NCBI GenBank assembly: GCA_030685235.1
Contig: MU839080.1
Span: forward strand, 372,001 to 436,000
Source of the DNA: Copromyces sp. CBS 386.78
Lineage: Eukaryota; Ascomycota; Sordariomycetes; Sordariales; Sordariaceae
DNA length: 64,000 nucleotides
Direction of reading: 5' to 3'
Of the stretch, positions 61,801 through 64,000 are shown piece after piece. The stretch's first letter is position 1, and each line of letters begins with the position of its first letter. Position numbers and translations under genes: made by a program. A model generated the notes under the pieces. It saw only the letters and a program-made list of their open reading frames with translations, ran no database searches and was not told the DNA's origin.

Positions 61801-64000
61801 TAGTTATTCATTCGTATGCCGCTGCAGTGGTGCCTATCACAACAGTCTAATCTCCCGCCCCTCCCTCCTTTCCAACCACATCCTAGCGGATTTTCGAAGA
61901 TGCCAACCTTACACTTCGCTCTTTGATAACTAGGAGAAAAAGCAGGTCTCGGACATGGCAAGGATGACATTAAGGCGAGCATACAGCACCGAAGTGCTTA
62001 AGTTTACCAGGCCACCCCGGCTTCAATCATGCCCGAGAAAATGAATGAATGAGAGAGGTCCTGACAACACTTTACGCGATGCCAGAGGGAGAGACGGGCC
62101 ACTCAATCCCTTCATAGGACGTTCCATTCTTCCCAAGCCCGCCTGTTCTTCTGGGAGAATTTTGCCCCATGCAATGCCATGCTCTCCCAACAACGTTCCA
62201 AGAGATGAACTGAACCGACGGATGAAAGATCGTACGCTTTTCTCCAACGCGGAAGTCCGTGAAACAGTCCGTCCTGCATAGCATGGCATGGCAGACATGG
62301 CAGACGGATAGGAATGAAACCTCCTCCAACTACGGGGGATGACGCGTTCGCATAGTTGATGGCTTCATGGCTTCATAGTGGCTTGCGGGAAGTTCCATGA
62401 TATACACACGTACATACCTCATCACCTGGGTTGCAAGAGGGCCTATTCCGAAGCCGCGCAAGAACTGGCGAAACGAGATGAAACGATCGGAAATTCCGAA
62501 GAAGCGGCTTGAACAACTGAAGCATGCCGGAGAAAGAGAGAATACAGACCATCACGCATCGGCCTCCTCCAACAAAACATCCGGACAAACAACTCTTGGC
62601 CTTGCTCAGCAAGAGTGGTGGAGTTTTCGTCCACTTCTGTGGAAAGAAAAACTGACCCTCAAATTATGCCAATAAAGAGAGAGTGCGAGCTGGGACGGGT
62701 ACGGGATATTGAAACGACTTGCTCGCGTAAGTAGCTCCCCAGCCCCCAGCCCAGAGACCTCTACTGTGACTGGCTTCCCCCCACCTTGATCGACGGAATT
62801 GATATTGATATTGATGGGAACTTGACTTTAGCTAGTAGGGCTGGTTTGGCTGTTGCTTTTTTGGGGCAACGACAAAAACATCAATCCCATGCGCGTTGGC
62901 GTTGTGCTGATCTGAAGCCGGCGTGAAGAATTCATAAGACGCAGGACGGGATCCAAGACGGGAAGCAACGGGGGAATCACAAAAGGGTGGATGTTCCATC
63001 ATGGCGATATCGGCGGAAGCTCCAAGGTACGCGCAGGATTGACCAGAAGAGATCATCACTCATTCATACTTCGCGTGGCTTGGATCTCGCCCCTTTCAAT
63101 CCCACTTACTGATAACTCTCTAACGCGTTGCTCGTTCCTACTTTGTTGAACTTCAATCTGGCGTTTTTTACAATTTTTTCTCCCGATGGTGCTTTGAGCG
63201 GCTGCTCCTCCCTTCTTCTTTGCTTTTTGCATCATTGATCCTTCCGTTTTGAAGTAGGTTAAGATGCAGTCGTCACCAGAGAGAAATAACCTACTCGTGT
63301 GGGCTCGAATCGCCTGTCACACCCCTTGGCCCTGCCAAGGGGTGTGGTGCATTGAATCGCGAATGCACATTGGGTCTGAAGGGCGATTCGAGCCCAAACG
63401 AGTAAGCGATGATCACTCCTCGTATTGAAAGCTCCTACCGTGTCAAATCCGGACATCACATCACCGACCGCCGGCAGCTGCATAATAAATATCATCAACC
63501 TATCTCTACTATCCCTTCAATCACTGACGTTGTTGCTGTCGCATGTCCGAAATCCGCAGCAGGGCCGCTGTCGTATTCGGCAAGCGGCTCTTATGTCGTC
63601 CCGCTCTCACTCTGCCAGTCGTCCCGCCCAGCCCCCAAACCCAACCCTCCAAACAACACTGCATCCCAAGTAAGAAATAAGAATTGAGAAGTACCTTTCC
63701 GTCATCCTATCGGGCCCTCGGTTATCATCGGTGTCAATCTCGGTTCCGAAACCTCTCTTTGAAATCCGGTTGGTTGGCCTTTGTGTTATTCTGTCGGATA
63801 AGTTCTTACTGCATGACGGCACGGCGTCGCTGCCCGGAAGCCAAGTCCAGCCAACCCCAAAGCCACACGCGGGATAGGTATGTTGGGTCAGCCACTAGGA
63901 AGTCACTACAGTTCTTCAACGGCCATAGCCGACATCCCGTTACGTCTTACTGCCTAATGTAGTACTACCCTGGACTCAACAGAGCTTATCAATTTCAGCC
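58829..64000. other. 5.2 kb with no supportable gene
   Basis: Contains many open frames of 60-180 codons on both strands (longest 60993-61526 plus and 61123-61668 minus, which overlap antisense), none with family resemblance. The plus strand is often pyrimidine-rich, as in long Neurospora leaders, so part of it may be the upstream region of a gene beyond the window. The one clear structure is the palindrome at 63292-63404. Confidence 0.5.
63292..63404. repeat. T-shaped palindrome: 23-bp outer arms enclosing two hairpins
   Basis: Outer arms 63292-63314 and 63382-63404 are reverse complements with one mismatch in 23 (core GGGCTCGAATCGCC). Between them lie a perfect 13-bp hairpin with a 3-nt loop (63318-63330 with 63334-63346, arm CACACCCCTTGGC) and a perfect 7-bp hairpin with an 8-nt loop (63347-63353 with 63362-63368, arm GTGCATT). 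Together they can form a T- or Y-shaped fold. The function is unknown; a small transposon, a structured RNA or a recombination product are possible. No tRNA fold fits. Confidence 0.85.

Noticed and set aside
63292..63404. tRNA gene suggested by GATTCGAGCCC-type sequence
   Set aside because: The sequence does not fold into a cloverleaf on either strand; the similarity comes from the palindrome arms.

Overview
This is nuclear DNA of a filamentous ascomycete, almost certainly Neurospora or a very close relative. The evidence is the small introns of about 50-110 bp with CTAAC-type branch sites, Sordariomycete-type housekeeping genes, and one large AT-rich block whose repeated copies differ almost only by C-to-T and G-to-A changes while CG is kept. 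That pattern is repeat-induced point mutation (RIP). From memory the flanking gene order (dihydroxy-acid dehydratase, then 5-oxoprolinase and SNF1) resembles part of N. crassa linkage group V; this was not checked. The window contains one assembly gap (10 N at 17243-17252).

Left arm, 1-14.1 kb: 5' part of mitochondrial dihydroxy-acid dehydratase (minus), mitochondrial ClpP (minus, four exons), a mitochondrial-looking fungal protein of unknown function (plus), an F-box protein (minus) and a MOSC/flavin reductase/[2Fe-2S] fusion protein (plus).

Middle, 14.7-37.0 kb: a repeat island. Four diverged genes or gene remnants encode a Ty1/copia-Gag-like domain, all on the minus strand (14.7-16.3, 18.0-19.0, 19.2-20.1 and 36.2-37.0 kb). 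The outer two are open; the inner two carry frameshifts. Between the third and fourth lies a 15.1-kb RIP-mutated block that resolves exactly: a tandem Ty1/copia retrotransposon, LTR-internal-LTR-internal-LTR, with three LTRs of 181 bp each, outer 5-bp target duplications GGATG, and internal regions of about 5.53 kb. A 3,484-bp terminal-inverted-repeat DNA transposon with an 8-bp target duplication sits in the first internal copy. RIP has destroyed all its coding capacity.

Right arm, 37.7-64 kb: RRP7 (ribosome biogenesis), a TINA/Msd1/SSX2IP-like spindle-pole protein, 5-oxoprolinase (glutathione cycle), a convergent DAL5-type MFS transporter, the SNF1/AMPK alpha kinase (four exons), a TMEM19/DUF92 membrane protein, and then about 5.2 kb with no supportable gene. 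That last stretch contains a 113-bp palindrome at 63292-63404 that can fold into a T shape with two inner hairpins.

The flanking genes are ordinary housekeeping genes and do not form one pathway. The noteworthy material is the Gag-like gene cluster around a same-strand copia tandem, the fully resolvable nested transposon structure, and the T-shaped palindrome.
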